Of a DNA stretch of 64,000 nt, positions 45,868 through 56,950 are shown one piece after another (the first letter of the stretch is position 1; each line of letters begins with the position of its first letter). The translations under genes were made by a program, and so were the position numbers. The notes beneath the pieces were generated by a model. The model was not told the origin of the DNA. It ran no database searches and worked only from the letters and a program-made list of their open reading frames with translations. The stretch is from the NCBI GenBank assembly GCA_018333395.1, contig JAGXSQ010000155.1, positions 1 to 64,000 on the forward strand, read 5' to 3'. The DNA comes from Dethiobacter sp. Its GTDB lineage: Bacteria > Bacillota_D > Dethiobacteria > Dethiobacterales > Dethiobacteraceae.

Positions 45868-46785
45868 CTAGTTAAAGACAGGGCGCGGCAGAAGGCCGGC
45901 GCGTGTGACGATTTCAGGGACGATTTCCTCCCAGGCCACAGCCATGAGGTGTATGCCAGCCAAGCCTTCCACTTTTTTCAGGCGCTCAATAGTCTCTACG
46001 CAAATCTTGACGCCTTCCGCTTTTTTATCGGTAGCGCCTTTTACGCGCTCCAGCAAGGCATCTGGCACAATCATACCGGACACGTTGTTTTTCATATAGC
46101 GGGCCGCGCCCAGCGATTTTATAGGGATAACGCCAGCCAGGATAGGCACTTTTTTGTGGATACCCAGTTCCCGTACCTTTTCCATCCAGAGCTCGAAGCG
46201 CTCCATGTCAAAGATGGCTTGAGTCTGGATAAAATCGGCCCCGGCCGCTACTTTCTTCGCCAAGCGGGGCGCACGGTGCTCAAAGGGGTCGGCAAAGGGA
46301 TTTTCCACCGCGCCGATGAAGATGTCGATAGGTGCTTCCAGTTTTTCGCCGCCGATGAAGACCTGTTCGTCACGCATCTTTTTCAGCACCTGAATCAGTT
46401 GCATTGAATCAAGGTCGTTGACGTTTTTAGCCGCCGGCTCGTTACCAAATTTGGCGTGATCGCCCTGGATGCAGAGGATGTTTTTGATGCCCAGAGCCAC
46501 AGCCCCCAGAACGTCAGACTGGATACCGATGCGGTTCCGATCGCGGCAAGTAATCTGAATGATCGGGTCAAGCCCCATTTGTGCCAGAATAGAACCACTG
46601 GCAATGCTGGAGGTACGCACAATAGCCGTCTGGTTGTCAGTCAAGTTGAAGGCGTCCACAAAACCGCGCAGCATTTCAGCGTGGTGTTCAATTTTTTTCC
46701 GTTCCGCACTCTTAGGGGGGCCCAGTTCACCTGTAACTACAAAATGGCCGCTTTCCAGGACTTTTTGCAGGTTGCTTTTTGCCAT
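45868..46785 (-). CDS. metF: methylenetetrahydrofolate reductase
   Basis: Reduces 5,10-methylene-THF to 5-methyl-THF, the last step of the methyl branch. The 305-residue product has VVTGELGPPKSAERKKIEHH, TCRDRNRIGIQSDVLGA, GDHAKFGNEPAAKNVNDLDS and DFIQTQAIFD, all MTHFR hallmarks. Start: ATG at 46785, which overlaps the metV stop (TGATG); a GTG just upstream is possible. It is the last gene of the operon. Together with MetV it forms the acetogen-type reductase. Confidence 0.94.
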   Translation of the reverse strand: MAKSNLQKVLESGHFVVTGELGPPKSAERKKIEHHAEMLRGFVDAFNLTDNQTAIVRTSSIASGSILAQMGLDPIIQITCRDRNRIGIQSDVLGAVALGIKNILCIQGDHAKFGNEPAAKNVNDLDSMQLIQVLKKMRDEQVFIGGEKLEAPIDIFIGAVENPFADPFEHRAPRLAKKVAAGADFIQTQAIFDMERFELWMEKVRELGIHKKVPILAGVIPIKSLGAARYMKNNVSGMIVPDALLERVKGATDKKAEGVKICVETIERLKKVEGLAGIHLMAVAWEEIVPEIVTRAGLLPRPVFN

Positions 46786-47453
46786 CACAGCGCCACATCC
46801 TCCCTTACCATTTTCCTTGGCCCCCCGGAGTGGGAGGTGGACCAGTCTTTGGGAGGCCTGACTTCTGCCAGGCAGTCCAGCTTACCGAAACGGGTCATCC
46901 GCTCCACAATCAGGTGCCAGCCGCAGTCGGTCTCCTTGCTGACCTCGCACTTACCGTCCTGAGAGCCACCGCAGGGGCCGTTTAGCATACTCTTGGAACA
47001 GCGGGCGATCGGACAGATGCCGAGCGTTTCATCAAGCACGCAATCGCCGCAGCCCAAGCAGTTCTCCATCCATACACCCTGCCGGAGAGGTAGACCCATA
47101 AAAGTCGTATTGAGACCAGGGACGGTCAGCTTTTCGGCGTAGTGCATGTTCATAGTCTGCACGCCTACGCCACAAGCGAGAGAAATGACTAGGTCAGCAT
47201 CTTCCACCTGCTGGCGAGTCGCCTCCAGGTATTCAAACTCACACTGCCGCTCCACTGTTTTGCTCTCCACCTGGACTTGTTTGCCGGCACGGTTGCGGGC
47301 GATGGAGAGGGCCAAAGCCGTCTCGCGCGCCTCCTTATCCCCACCAGCCATGCAGACAGTGACGCACTCGCCACAGCCCAGCACCAAGATTTTCTCATAC
47401 TGTTCCGCGCTTTGCAAAATCTCCTGCAACGGTTTGCGTTCTCCTACAATCAC
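46785..47453 (-). CDS. metV: MetV, zinc/Fe-S partner of MetF
   Basis: Accessory subunit of the acetogen MTHFR, 222 residues. The N-terminal part carries ILVLGCGECVTVCMAGGDKEA and the C-terminal part has two cysteine clusters (ENCLGCGDCVLDETLGICPI, GPCGGSQDGKCEVSKETDCG). The start is a GTG whose first base overlaps the stop of the upstream flavoprotein gene; it is coupled to metF by overlap. In Moorella the same pair works with HdrABC and MvhD; here a single flavoprotein is next door instead. Confidence 0.92.
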   Translation of the reverse strand: MIVGERKPLQEILQSAEQYEKILVLGCGECVTVCMAGGDKEARETALALSIARNRAGKQVQVESKTVERQCEFEYLEATRQQVEDADLVISLACGVGVQTMNMHYAEKLTVPGLNTTFMGLPLRQGVWMENCLGCGDCVLDETLGICPIARCSKSMLNGPCGGSQDGKCEVSKETDCGWHLIVERMTRFGKLDCLAEVRPPKDWSTSHSGGPRKMVREDVAL

Positions 47454-49573
47454 TTGCTATCCCCCCCACCGCCGTTTAAGACGTTTTCAACTTTGGACAG
47501 AAATCCGTCGGCCACGCCGGCGAAGTTGCGAACCTGGTCGACTGTCAGGTCGAGGTGCTCAATGCGCTCGCCGTCAAGGCCGATTTGCGCCAGTATTTCC
47601 CGGGCACGGGCCGCTCGCTTGCCCGCCCACTTGGCAACGTCTGTATAAGTACATTCTTCTTCCTGCTGGCAGCCGGCTAACAGAATAGCTTCCGCACCCT
47701 GCTCAAACGCCTGCAGGATGCGCTCCACGTCCACCTTAGCTACGCAGGGCACACGCACCACAGCGAGGTTGGCCGGTTTGTGGTGTCTTAAGTACTCGCT
47801 GAAAGCCTTCTCGGCGAAAGCACCGTAGCTACAGCAAAATACTACCGCCGGCGGTCCGTTTTTGCTGGCCAGAAGCACCGCCTCTGTCAGCTGGCCAAGG
47901 GCAGCCTCCACGTAGCCGTCGCGGAAACGGATGGCGCGGGCCGGGCAGATGCCGACACATAGCCCGCACGCCTGACACTCTTCATTACGGATCGTAAAAA
48001 CACCGTCCTCACTGATGTGCGGTACGCCATAGGGGCAGGTACGCAAACAGGTGAGGCAAACGGCACAGATTTCATCCAGGCACTGAGCGCCGGCGGCGCA
48101 GTCCATACAGCGGCGGCTCTCGCACAACGCCATACGCTCATCATAGCCAACTTCGGCGTGGCCAAAATGGGTTTTTCTCGTGTCATGGTCAAGCAACGGC
48201 ACGGGCAGGCGGTCAATCCGTTTCACTTTCTCCACCGTGGAAGGCGAAAGTGCCCCGAAGGTGGTAAACGGCTCCGGCAGACCGGCGTCAAAAGGAACGC
48301 CGTCCAGGTAGGCTTTAACAGCCAGCGCCGTTTTCCGACCGGTAGACATGGCTTTTACTGCTGAACCGGGGCCAAAGACAAGCTCGCCGCAGGCAAAGAC
48401 ACCAGAGCGGGTAGTCTGCATGGTGCGCTGGTTGTATTTCAACAAGCCTCTTTCGGTTATTTCCACCCCAAATTCAGACAGATAAGACAGGTTGTCATTG
48501 GCCTGACCAATGGCAAAAATCACCGTATTGCCCTCAAGAACCTGCAGTGCCTCGCCAAGCTTGGGATTAAAGCGCTTCTGCTCATCAAAGACACAGAGGC
48601 ATTCCTGTACTTCAAGACCGGTGATGTTGCCGGTGTCATCAAGCACGATACGCTTTGGCCCCCAAGCCGGGTACATGACGACGCCCTCTTCCAGGGCCTC
48701 TTCAATTTCCCAGGCAAAGGCTGGCATTTCTTCGCGGCACTCCAGACAGACGAGCTGGACGTTTTCGGCGCCGCAGCGCAGCGCCGTACGGGCCACGTCC
48801 ATAGCCACGTTGCCGCCACCGATAACGATGACACGGCGGCCAGGCGCAAAGTTGAAGCCCTGGAACTTCGCGCCGTTTAGGAAGGGCAGCGCCAGCAACG
48901 CATCTTTGGCCTCTGCGCCAGCGATGGGCAGAGCGCGACTGACGGGAAGCCCCAAAGCCAGCACTACCGCCTTGTATTCTGCGGACAGGCTGTCTAGGTT
49001 CAGTTCCCGGCCCAGTTCCACACCGGTACGGATCTCCACGCCGCGCGCCGCTACCTGCAAGACGTCTTTGCGCAGCCATTCCATAGGCAAACGGTAAAGG
49101 GGAATAAAGTTAGCTATTGCTCCGCCGCACTCCGCAGTGCGTTCAAAGATAGTAACAGCAAAACCAAGAGCCGCCAGTTCCCTGGCCGCCATCAGGCCGG
49201 CTGGGCCACCACCTACTACCGCCACTTTTTCAGGGCGCGTGATGGCCGCTTTCTGTACCTCGGGCCAATGGCCGTTTTCCACAGCAAATCGTTTCAGGGC
49301 TCGAATGGAGACGGCTTCATCCACATCTTTACGGCGGCACTCGCTTTCGCAAGGGTGCGCACAAAGCATCCCGCAGACAGCCGAAAGCGGGTTGGCCTCC
49401 GTTATGACTGCCAGCGCCTTGCTGTAGTCGCCGGTGGCAATCTGACGGACATACTCCTGCACATCGGTGTTGATGGGACAACCCGCCTGGCAGGGGGGGT
49501 ACTGCGGTGATACGGCAGATGCGTTTCCCTGCACAGAAGCAGGGACGGGGACAAGATTTTGTTTGTTGCTCAA
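47450..49573 (-). CDS. fused GltD-like flavoprotein, 2x[4Fe-4S] ferredoxin and MvhD
   Basis: A 707-residue chain. Residues ~25-105 are a GltD/DPD-like Fe-S domain (PPCQAGCPINTDVQEYVRQI, CGMLCAHPCESECRRKDVD). An FAD site follows (VAVVGGGPAGLMAARELAAL, ~115) and an NAD(P) site (VIVIGGGNVAMDVARTALRC, ~245). Then come ferredoxin repeats (CLTCLRTCPYGVPH, CQACGLCVGICPARAI) and a C-terminal MvhD (2Fe-2S) domain (VVFCCSYGAFAEKAFSEYL, VPCVAKVDVERIL, AILLAGCQQEEECTY). The start is a TTG with GGAGGTTTAAGGC upstream. It overlaps metV, so it is probably the electron input for MTHFR, taking electrons from NAD(P)H or ferredoxin. This takes the place of HdrABC-MvhD in Moorella-type clusters. Confidence 0.88.
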   Translation of the reverse strand: MSNKQNLVPVPASVQGNASAVSPQYPPCQAGCPINTDVQEYVRQIATGDYSKALAVITEANPLSAVCGMLCAHPCESECRRKDVDEAVSIRALKRFAVENGHWPEVQKAAITRPEKVAVVGGGPAGLMAARELAALGFAVTIFERTAECGGAIANFIPLYRLPMEWLRKDVLQVAARGVEIRTGVELGRELNLDSLSAEYKAVVLALGLPVSRALPIAGAEAKDALLALPFLNGAKFQGFNFAPGRRVIVIGGGNVAMDVARTALRCGAENVQLVCLECREEMPAFAWEIEEALEEGVVMYPAWGPKRIVLDDTGNITGLEVQECLCVFDEQKRFNPKLGEALQVLEGNTVIFAIGQANDNLSYLSEFGVEITERGLLKYNQRTMQTTRSGVFACGELVFGPGSAVKAMSTGRKTALAVKAYLDGVPFDAGLPEPFTTFGALSPSTVEKVKRIDRLPVPLLDHDTRKTHFGHAEVGYDERMALCESRRCMDCAAGAQCLDEICAVCLTCLRTCPYGVPHISEDGVFTIRNEECQACGLCVGICPARAIRFRDGYVEAALGQLTEAVLLASKNGPPAVVFCCSYGAFAEKAFSEYLRHHKPANLAVVRVPCVAKVDVERILQAFEQGAEAILLAGCQQEEECTYTDVAKWAGKRAARAREILAQIGLDGERIEHLDLTVDQVRNFAGVADGFLSKVENVLNGGGGDSK

Positions 49574-49595
49574 GCCTTAAACCTCCTTACAGCAG

Positions 49596-50390
<795 letters not shown>

Positions 50391-50404
50391 TCACCGCCTT
50401 ACTT

Positions 50405-51397
50405 CTAGAGGTTGGCTTGCCCGGCGTGGCTGCTTTTGACCATCAGATCATCAATATTTTGTCGGACGAGCTTGATAGCCTGCGGGTGACGCATAACCAG
50501 GATATCAATGCCCGCCTGCAGCAACGCCGCGGCAGTAGTCGCTTCCCAGAGGATACCGCGATCGATCTGGTCGCCCCAGCTGGGAAATTCGCTTCGCGGC
50601 GCAATCGCCTCCCTGGTGCGCCAGACTTCTGCCCCTATATCGCCAATCATCGGCATGGCTAGCATCGTATCACCCTGCAAAGCTCCAAAGCGTGCCCGTT
50701 CCATAATCGAATAGCCGTACTCCAGTCCGTATCCCAACGCGGCAGTGGTAGGATCTATGATGATACGATCGGCCGGCAGGTTCATTTCGGTAATAAGGAT
50801 GTTCAGCTGTTTGCAGATATTGATATCAACGGGCGACTGAGCAATTATCGAGTGCTTGTGCACCATGCAGGCGGCCGTCAGCGACTTGTAATTGTCCTGT
50901 TCAGCCACGCCAAGAAGCAGGTTCTCACCGGCAGCCGCCTCCGCCACAGCCGGCATGATCAGGTTGTCTTTCTCTGCCTTACCACAGCCCAGAACGACAA
51001 GCGGACACCCGACAGCAGCCAGGACCTTCCTAACGACACCGGCGCACTCTTCCGGGGAGGCGTCGTTTAGGTCAGGGTCAGCGCCTCTTAGCTGTAAAAC
51101 TATCAGGTCGACGCCGTACTCCGCGACGCCTTTTCGCGCCCAGGCCGCCGGGTCATGAAAAACGTCTTCAAAGTACGGGACCAAGCAGGCCGGCCAGTCA
51201 GCGGGAGCTACGTCCCAGACTTCCAAGCCTATCACCGGACGGTGGGCGATCTGCCCTTCAAAGTGGAGAAAAGGCAACGACGTCTCCCCGCCAACAGTCA
51301 CAGTAAAGGCGCGCGTGCCACCCTGTTCCCTGGTAGCGCCAAGAACCACCTCCTTCACTTTGCTCCGGTACTTTTCCATGCTGGGAGTAAAAGGCAT
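50405..51397 (-). CDS. acsD: corrinoid/iron-sulfur protein small subunit
   Basis: Beta subunit of the methyl carrier protein, 330 residues. TIM-barrel sequence with [56 protein letters not shown] and [20 protein letters not shown]. It is the only small subunit in the window although two large subunits exist. AAGGAGCATC precedes the ATG. Confidence 0.96.
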   Translation of the reverse strand: MPFTPSMEKYRSKVKEVVLGATREQGGTRAFTVTVGGETSLPFLHFEGQIAHRPVIGLEVWDVAPADWPACLVPYFEDVFHDPAAWARKGVAEYGVDLIVLQLRGADPDLNDASPEECAGVVRKVLAAVGCPLVVLGCGKAEKDNLIMPAVAEAAAGENLLLGVAEQDNYKSLTAACMVHKHSIIAQSPVDINICKQLNILITEMNLPADRIIIDPTTAALGYGLEYGYSIMERARFGALQGDTMLAMPMIGDIGAEVWRTREAIAPRSEFPSWGDQIDRGILWEATTAAALLQAGIDILVMRHPQAIKLVRQNIDDLMVKSSHAGQANL

Positions 51398-51432
51398 AGT
51401 ATGATGCTCCTTCTTTAGGTTGGGCTGCCGTG

Positions 51433-53340
51433 CTAGCCAATTACCGAGGGGAAAAGGCTTCTGTCCGTATGGGGAAGGAAGAGTGCTGAAACAAATTCAT
51501 GCAAAAAATCGTTCCCGGCGGAAAGTTCCAAATAAGTGATCCTTTTGCCCAGTTCCAGCGCCTCGCGAAAGGCTTCCTGTGAGAGCAGGCCCTGCCGCGC
51601 TCCTTTGACCGCTGAGTTGCCGATAAAGATGTACTTATCCGCCGGCAGATCAGGCAAAAGGCCAATGGCGACGGCATCGCGAATGTTGATATGACTGCCG
51701 AACCCGCCAGCAACCAGGACTTTCTCAATGCCTTCCTGCTCAAGCTGCACTGACTTCAACAGGCAGCGGATGCCGGCATAAACAGCCGCCTTAGCCCGCA
51801 GCAAATTTTTGCTGTCGTTCTCGGTCAGAACAATGTCCTTGCCGCCGGCGGCCGCCTCCGCAAAGACGAGAATAAATTCCGGACCGTCATCACCCTGGCG
51901 GAGGCGCGAGGTAGCTAAGCCTGTCTGCATCTTGCCAGCCCGGTCAATGATGCCGGCGGCCCGGAGCTTGGCCAAACAATCAATCAAGCCAGAACCACAA
52001 ACACCAAGTGGCTGAACATCACCAATCGTCTCTACCGTAACCTCGTAAGTTTTGGGGTCAATTTCGACCCGTTCAATGGCGCCTTTCATGGCCCGCATGC
52101 CAAAAGTAATGCCGCCGCCTTCAAAAGCAGGCCCGGCAGAACAGGCTACAGAAATGAGCCAGTCCCGGTTGCCCAGCACCATCTCGCCGTTAGTGCCGAT
52201 GTCAATAAAAAGCGTCACTTCCTGCCCCCTGGCCATACCGGTCAGCAGTGTGCCGGCCACGATGTCCCCTCCGACATAGGAAGCAACGGCCGGGAAAGAA
52301 ACCACATAAGCGTGCGGGTTGACAGTCAAGCCTAATTCAGCAGCCCGAGCCGGAGGTGGGAACGAGGAGAGCGGGATATACGGCTCCAGGCGAATGTATT
52401 TGGGGGAAAGAGCAAAAAATAGGTGGGTCATAGTCGTATTGCCAGCCACCACAGCCAGGTGTACGTCTTGACCGCTGATACCGTTCTCCGCCAATAATTC
52501 GGCGATAAGCTGGTTAACAGTGGCAATGACAGCTTCATGTAACTCTGATAAGCCCTGCTCTTTCTCCGTGGCATAGACAATACGCGTAATGACGTCCTCT
52601 CCAAAACGGGCTTGCTTGTTATAGGTACCCTTTTTCCCCAGGGTCAGGCCGGTCTCCAAATCGAGCAGATAGACGACGACGGTGGTAGTCCCGATGTCGA
52701 TAGCCAAGCCAAACGCTGGTCTCAGGGAGTGCCCTGGCTCGAGCAGGACAACGTCCGCGCAACCGTCCAGTTCCACCACCGTTGCCGTCACCTGCCAGGC
52801 TCCAGTGCGCAATGTTTCTGGCAGCGTACGCAACACCGGCAGACTAATGTGTATTTTGCTGCAGGCGAATTCTTCCCGTAACGCCGTCTGCAGACGCGAC
52901 CAGTCGGAAAAGTTTCCGACCAGCGTTGGTTCAGCAAGCGTCAGCCTGATTTTGCGGCACAACGGCTGCAATTTATACACTTGTCCCAGAACAATGTCCT
53001 GTTCCTTCAAAACATCCCTCTCCCCGAGCAACACCTGATGCAGGGCCAAGCGAGAGTCTTGAGGAACATCCACGACCACATGACCGTCCACCAGTGTCTG
53101 ACACGCCAGAACTGGGCTGGCCGGGCACACCTGGGGGGCGTTGTCACCGGCGGCTTCGTCTTTGACGAAGCCGTCCTTGATCCTGACCTGGCAACGGCCG
53201 CAAGTGCCGGCACCGCCGCAGTTGCTTTTCAGTTCAAGGCCCGCCAGCATAGCGGCCTGCAAGATCGAGGTACCCGCTTCAACGTGGGCCACCAAGCTAT
53301 CCGGTAAAAAAAGAACTGTTACCTTACCAGCCGTACTCAT
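51433..53340 (-). CDS. acsV: RACo, reductive activator of the corrinoid protein
   Basis: ATP-driven reductase that returns inactive Co(II) corrinoid to Co(I). The 635-residue chain has an N-terminal 2Fe-2S ferredoxin ([14 protein letters not shown]41, C47, C50) and a C-terminal DUF4445/ASKHA ATPase domain ([54 protein letters not shown]). It sits between acsC and acsD, the usual acetogen order. Confidence 0.94.
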   Translation of the reverse strand: MSTAGKVTVLFLPDSLVAHVEAGTSILQAAMLAGLELKSNCGGAGTCGRCQVRIKDGFVKDEAAGDNAPQVCPASPVLACQTLVDGHVVVDVPQDSRLALHQVLLGERDVLKEQDIVLGQVYKLQPLCRKIRLTLAEPTLVGNFSDWSRLQTALREEFACSKIHISLPVLRTLPETLRTGAWQVTATVVELDGCADVVLLEPGHSLRPAFGLAIDIGTTTVVVYLLDLETGLTLGKKGTYNKQARFGEDVITRIVYATEKEQGLSELHEAVIATVNQLIAELLAENGISGQDVHLAVVAGNTTMTHLFFALSPKYIRLEPYIPLSSFPPPARAAELGLTVNPHAYVVSFPAVASYVGGDIVAGTLLTGMARGQEVTLFIDIGTNGEMVLGNRDWLISVACSAGPAFEGGGITFGMRAMKGAIERVEIDPKTYEVTVETIGDVQPLGVCGSGLIDCLAKLRAAGIIDRAGKMQTGLATSRLRQGDDGPEFILVFAEAAAGGKDIVLTENDSKNLLRAKAAVYAGIRCLLKSVQLEQEGIEKVLVAGGFGSHINIRDAVAIGLLPDLPADKYIFIGNSAVKGARQGLLSQEAFREALELGKRITYLELSAGNDFLHEFVSALFLPHTDRSLFPSVIG

Positions 53341-53370
53341 CAGTTCTCCGCCTTAAGCAAATTGCCACTG

Positions 53371-54702
53371 TTAGCTGGCAAAATTTTCTCTAGCAAACTT
53401 TGGTATGCCGGAGGCCTCCCGCGGACCTACCATTACCTTCCAGCCGGTAGCTTCCTGCGTGCTGCCGGAGAGGACGGCTACGTACCCCGGCAAAACTAAC
53501 GTCTTGTGGTTAAGCCGTGAAGCTAAGTCGTTCTCCTCCAAGGCCTTGTTGATTGCCTCACCGGTCAGCTTGCCGGCGGCCCAAGCCGTCAGCACCGAGG
53601 TCCCCTCCGTATTGACAGGTAGAATAAAGGCGGGAATTTTGCTGTTAGCGACTTCACCTTCGACAATAAAATAAGTCAAAGAAAAATTGGTGGTGATATA
53701 GACAGGGGAGTCCGGTCCCGCGGCGCCCACGGCCACAAGCCTGGACTCGACTTGGATCGGCTTTTGCGGGTCAGTGTAAAGATTGGCACGCCACGTCATC
53801 AGCGGCAGCAAATGTTCAGGCCGGCGGGCCTTCAGGACAACCAATGAGGCATATTTACTCAGATACGTACTCGCCTGTACAATCTCGGCCAACGGGTCGT
53901 CTTTACCGGTAAAAGCCATCGCCGGATAGGCAAAGGGCAGGTAGCGCTTACGCACAGCTGCCCGGCGTAACTGGGTCAGGTCATGCAAAACAGTAGCCGT
54001 CTCCCTGCTGCCGCTATCCAGCACCAGCTCTCTGTGGCCCAGTTTAATGATTTTTTCAGTCAAGTCGGAAAGATCGGCCAGACTCCCGCCCCGCACCGCC
54101 AGCGGACAACTATATTTTTTGGCCAACTCCGTCATAGCCTCGAAGTTTTGGGGCGTAGCAGCACAGATGAGCGGCCTGCCAGCTGCTAGGACAACTACGG
54201 CAGCCGACATAGCCGTCACGTCATCGCTGATCAGCACTACCGGCCGTTTGGTGCCGACCTTGATTGCTTCTGCGGCCTCTCGAAAGCGCCCCACATCGCC
54301 GGAGACGTGGCGCAACGCCACCAAATCAGCAACATAATGCTGCCCGACCCGGTCAATCTCCAGGCTGCTAAAGTCCGCCAAAAAAGCGTGCAGGTCCTCT
54401 GTGTCGGTAACTTCAACGGCAATGGCACCAGGGTTATGAAAACGCTTATCATGGCGAAAGAGCTCTGTCTCGTTGCCGATAGCCACAGAGGTCCCTTCCG
54501 ATCCGATCCTAACGAGTCGCATGGGCGGAGCAGCAGCGGCAGCCAGGACTTCCCGCCCCTCTGCCGATAGGTGGGGGCACTTTTCCTGAACGGTCTTACC
54601 GGCGGCCAAAGCCATAGCAAAAGCGAGACAAGTAGGAAAGCCGCAGTCACTGGTATTCGTTTTCGGCAGCAATTTATAAATTTCCAATCCCGTCAAGCCC
54701 AT
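53371..54702 (-). CDS. acsC: corrinoid/iron-sulfur protein large subunit
   Basis: Carries the corrinoid and a 4Fe-4S cluster that supply the methyl group. The 443-residue product has the cluster motif NTSDCGFPTCLAFAMALAAG near residue 17 and the C-terminal corrinoid-binding part (SPVYITTNFSLTYFIVEGEV, WKVMVGPREASGIPKFAREN). GGGGAGAAC precedes the ATG. A second, divergent copy lies upstream at 59.7-61.1 kb. Confidence 0.95.
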   Translation of the reverse strand: MGLTGLEIYKLLPKTNTSDCGFPTCLAFAMALAAGKTVQEKCPHLSAEGREVLAAAAAPPMRLVRIGSEGTSVAIGNETELFRHDKRFHNPGAIAVEVTDTEDLHAFLADFSSLEIDRVGQHYVADLVALRHVSGDVGRFREAAEAIKVGTKRPVVLISDDVTAMSAAVVVLAAGRPLICAATPQNFEAMTELAKKYSCPLAVRGGSLADLSDLTEKIIKLGHRELVLDSGSRETATVLHDLTQLRRAAVRKRYLPFAYPAMAFTGKDDPLAEIVQASTYLSKYASLVVLKARRPEHLLPLMTWRANLYTDPQKPIQVESRLVAVGAAGPDSPVYITTNFSLTYFIVEGEVANSKIPAFILPVNTEGTSVLTAWAAGKLTGEAINKALEENDLASRLNHKTLVLPGYVAVLSGSTQEATGWKVMVGPREASGIPKFARENFAS

Positions 54703-54739
54703 CAGTTCTCCCCTTTCCGCAGGCGTGCCGTGAATCGTT

Positions 54740-56923
54740 TCAAAAAAGCGGATCCATGTTCAGTGCCGGATGCCTGTTCTCTTCCAGAAAAGGTAGAACT
54801 TCTTCGACTGCGATCCCGACCGTCTCATCAGCAATTTTGTCCACAAAATCTGCGCCCAGACCGTCTTCTTCCGCCCTGCGCCGCAAATCATCTCCCAAAA
54901 AATCTTTCAACTCTTTTGGCATCCAGACAATGCGCGACAGGCCACCGTCAGCTTTCAGAAACTTGCGCGACAGCAGGTAGGAGCGGCCAATACCCATGAA
55001 TCCGGGGATCTGTACCCCACCACCGACCGAACCGGCCAGCGTGGAAAAAGACATGCCGGAGGGCGTATTGCCCGCGTATTCCCGGGTGGTAACCATTAGC
55101 CCATTGGCCTCCGGTACGATCGCCAAGATTGCTTCAAAGCAGCCGCAGGAAGTCATTGGTTTATCCATCAGCGTGTACAAGTTCACTTCCTCCACGCTGC
55201 GGTTAGAGGCCTCGCCAATAAAGTCGTTGACCGCCTGCCACATCCCCCGCTCGGCGTCGATGGCCGCACCTTTTTTAATCGGCCTGTTTGGGCCGTTCGG
55301 GTCGATTTCGCAGGAGGCTTTAGCGTCAAGCCAACTGACCGCGCCGCACAGGCCCACCCGCTCCGGGGAAATGACGCAGACATGGTTGGGCGCAAAAGAC
55401 TGACACAACGTACAGGAGTAGAGCTCCTCCACTGCCTCGTCCGTTAAGCCTTTGAGGCGGGCGTCTCTTGCGGCATAGCGTTCGCGGGCAACCGGCAGCA
55501 TCTGCTCCACCTTTTCTCTGTCGGTCAGCAGCATTACTTCCACCCGGTCTACAATGGCCGGGAACTCGTCTTTAAGCTTGGCCACCAATAGCTCGCCTAG
55601 ATGCCTGATGTTAAAACCTTTGGCTTGTGCGTCCTTGGAGATGCGTAACCAGCACAGATCGCGCTGGGCTACATGCCACAGCCCTTCTCCGTAGTTGAGA
55701 AAATAATGGATGCGTCTTTCCAGCACGCTCTCGAAATCTTCCTGCATTTTGCGGCCAAAGATTTTGACGACAAGACCTAGAGGCAAATTTCCGCCTTCCG
55801 GCACTTCGTCCAAGTCAGGGCCAAACAAGGTAACCTTGCCATCTGTTATTTCATCTTCTCTGACCATCTGCACCAGCTCAAAGGCAGGCGTGCGGCCACC
55901 GCCGAACTCTGCGTACATCTCGCCCCTGCGGATAGTTTCGCCTTCGAAGGCCGGGCCGTAATTAACCGGGATGGGGATTTCCACAATTTTAAGCTTAATG
56001 CCGCGCAACTCCATGGCATAGCTAACCATGGTCTCATAAGCAGGATGTGAAACATACCAGTCGGGAATCTCTGCCTCCAGCTTTGTGTCACAGATTACCG
56101 GAAAGCCCAGGAAAATAGCGGCAAAATGCGCCGCAACCTGAACATCGTCAATTTCGCCCAGCTGCAGCACAAAAGCACGGACACGGCGCCGCTGGTAATC
56201 GCGGTGTTCTTCACGCTGTCCGGGAGAGATGCCGCCGAAAGCCATGCCAGCACGCAAAGCGTAGTTGACGGCATGAATAACTTGAGTAAAGTTACCAAGC
56301 GGAAAAGCGATATAGTCAACCCCGAGCTTCATGTTCTGTTCCAGCAGCTGCTCAATAACCTCGTTGACAAGAAAAATCATCATTCCCTTGGCCTGTAGCT
56401 CTTGGACGATTTTGGCTGCCTCGGCACTGGTACGCGCTTTCCCCATAATTATGGCCTGTCCCGGAATGGTCCAGTCTACCAGTTGGATGCCGAATTTGCG
56501 CAAGAGTGGGTCGCTGAGAAACCCGGTCCAAGGCGGCACATGGGGCTCGGCACCGTTAAGATAGCGCAGCGCCTCAATAATCTCGGCGGAATAAGCTGTC
56601 GCCTCGCCCGCTAGACGGGCATTTGGAAAGCTCAGCGCCTCTTTAATCTGATAGCGCATCCTGTTTAAGATCGGAGGTAGTTCCCCCAGTCTAGTAACTT
56701 TTTCACCCGAAAGGCTACTAATTACAGGCAGAAAGTACGCCGTATCCGGGAAAGACACTTGCTGGTTCTCACCATAAGTACGTATGGCCCGGCTGAGCAA
56801 AACCTCCGCGTAACTTGTCGCCACAATCGCCCCGTTTAAGGCACGCTGAAAAAGTTTTTCGGGAGATTTTCCATCTTCGGGAATCGCACCACTGTAAATT
56901 TCCTCAAAAGCTGTCGCTGGCAT
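54740..56923 (-). CDS. acsB: acetyl-CoA synthase, bacterial full-length type
   Basis: Joins methyl, CO and CoA at the Ni-Fe-S A-cluster. The 727-residue length matches the acetogen enzyme with its N-terminal CODH-contact domain (SEKVTRLGELPPILNRMRYQ). The A-cluster cysteines are all present with the expected spacing (CTLCQSFAPNHVC and GLCGAVSWLD, and SCGCFEA further on). AGGGAGAGC precedes the ATG. It follows the DUF166-CooS gene by 27 bp. A shorter archaeal-type copy is at 61.1-62.3 kb. Confidence 0.97.
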   Translation of the reverse strand: MPATAFEEIYSGAIPEDGKSPEKLFQRALNGAIVATSYAEVLLSRAIRTYGENQQVSFPDTAYFLPVISSLSGEKVTRLGELPPILNRMRYQIKEALSFPNARLAGEATAYSAEIIEALRYLNGAEPHVPPWTGFLSDPLLRKFGIQLVDWTIPGQAIIMGKARTSAEAAKIVQELQAKGMMIFLVNEVIEQLLEQNMKLGVDYIAFPLGNFTQVIHAVNYALRAGMAFGGISPGQREEHRDYQRRRVRAFVLQLGEIDDVQVAAHFAAIFLGFPVICDTKLEAEIPDWYVSHPAYETMVSYAMELRGIKLKIVEIPIPVNYGPAFEGETIRRGEMYAEFGGGRTPAFELVQMVREDEITDGKVTLFGPDLDEVPEGGNLPLGLVVKIFGRKMQEDFESVLERRIHYFLNYGEGLWHVAQRDLCWLRISKDAQAKGFNIRHLGELLVAKLKDEFPAIVDRVEVMLLTDREKVEQMLPVARERYAARDARLKGLTDEAVEELYSCTLCQSFAPNHVCVISPERVGLCGAVSWLDAKASCEIDPNGPNRPIKKGAAIDAERGMWQAVNDFIGEASNRSVEEVNLYTLMDKPMTSCGCFEAILAIVPEANGLMVTTREYAGNTPSGMSFSTLAGSVGGGVQIPGFMGIGRSYLLSRKFLKADGGLSRIVWMPKELKDFLGDDLRRRAEEDGLGADFVDKIADETVGIAVEEVLPFLEENRHPALNMDPLF

Positions 56924-56950
56924 GCTTGCTCTCCCTTTCGCCCAATTTCC

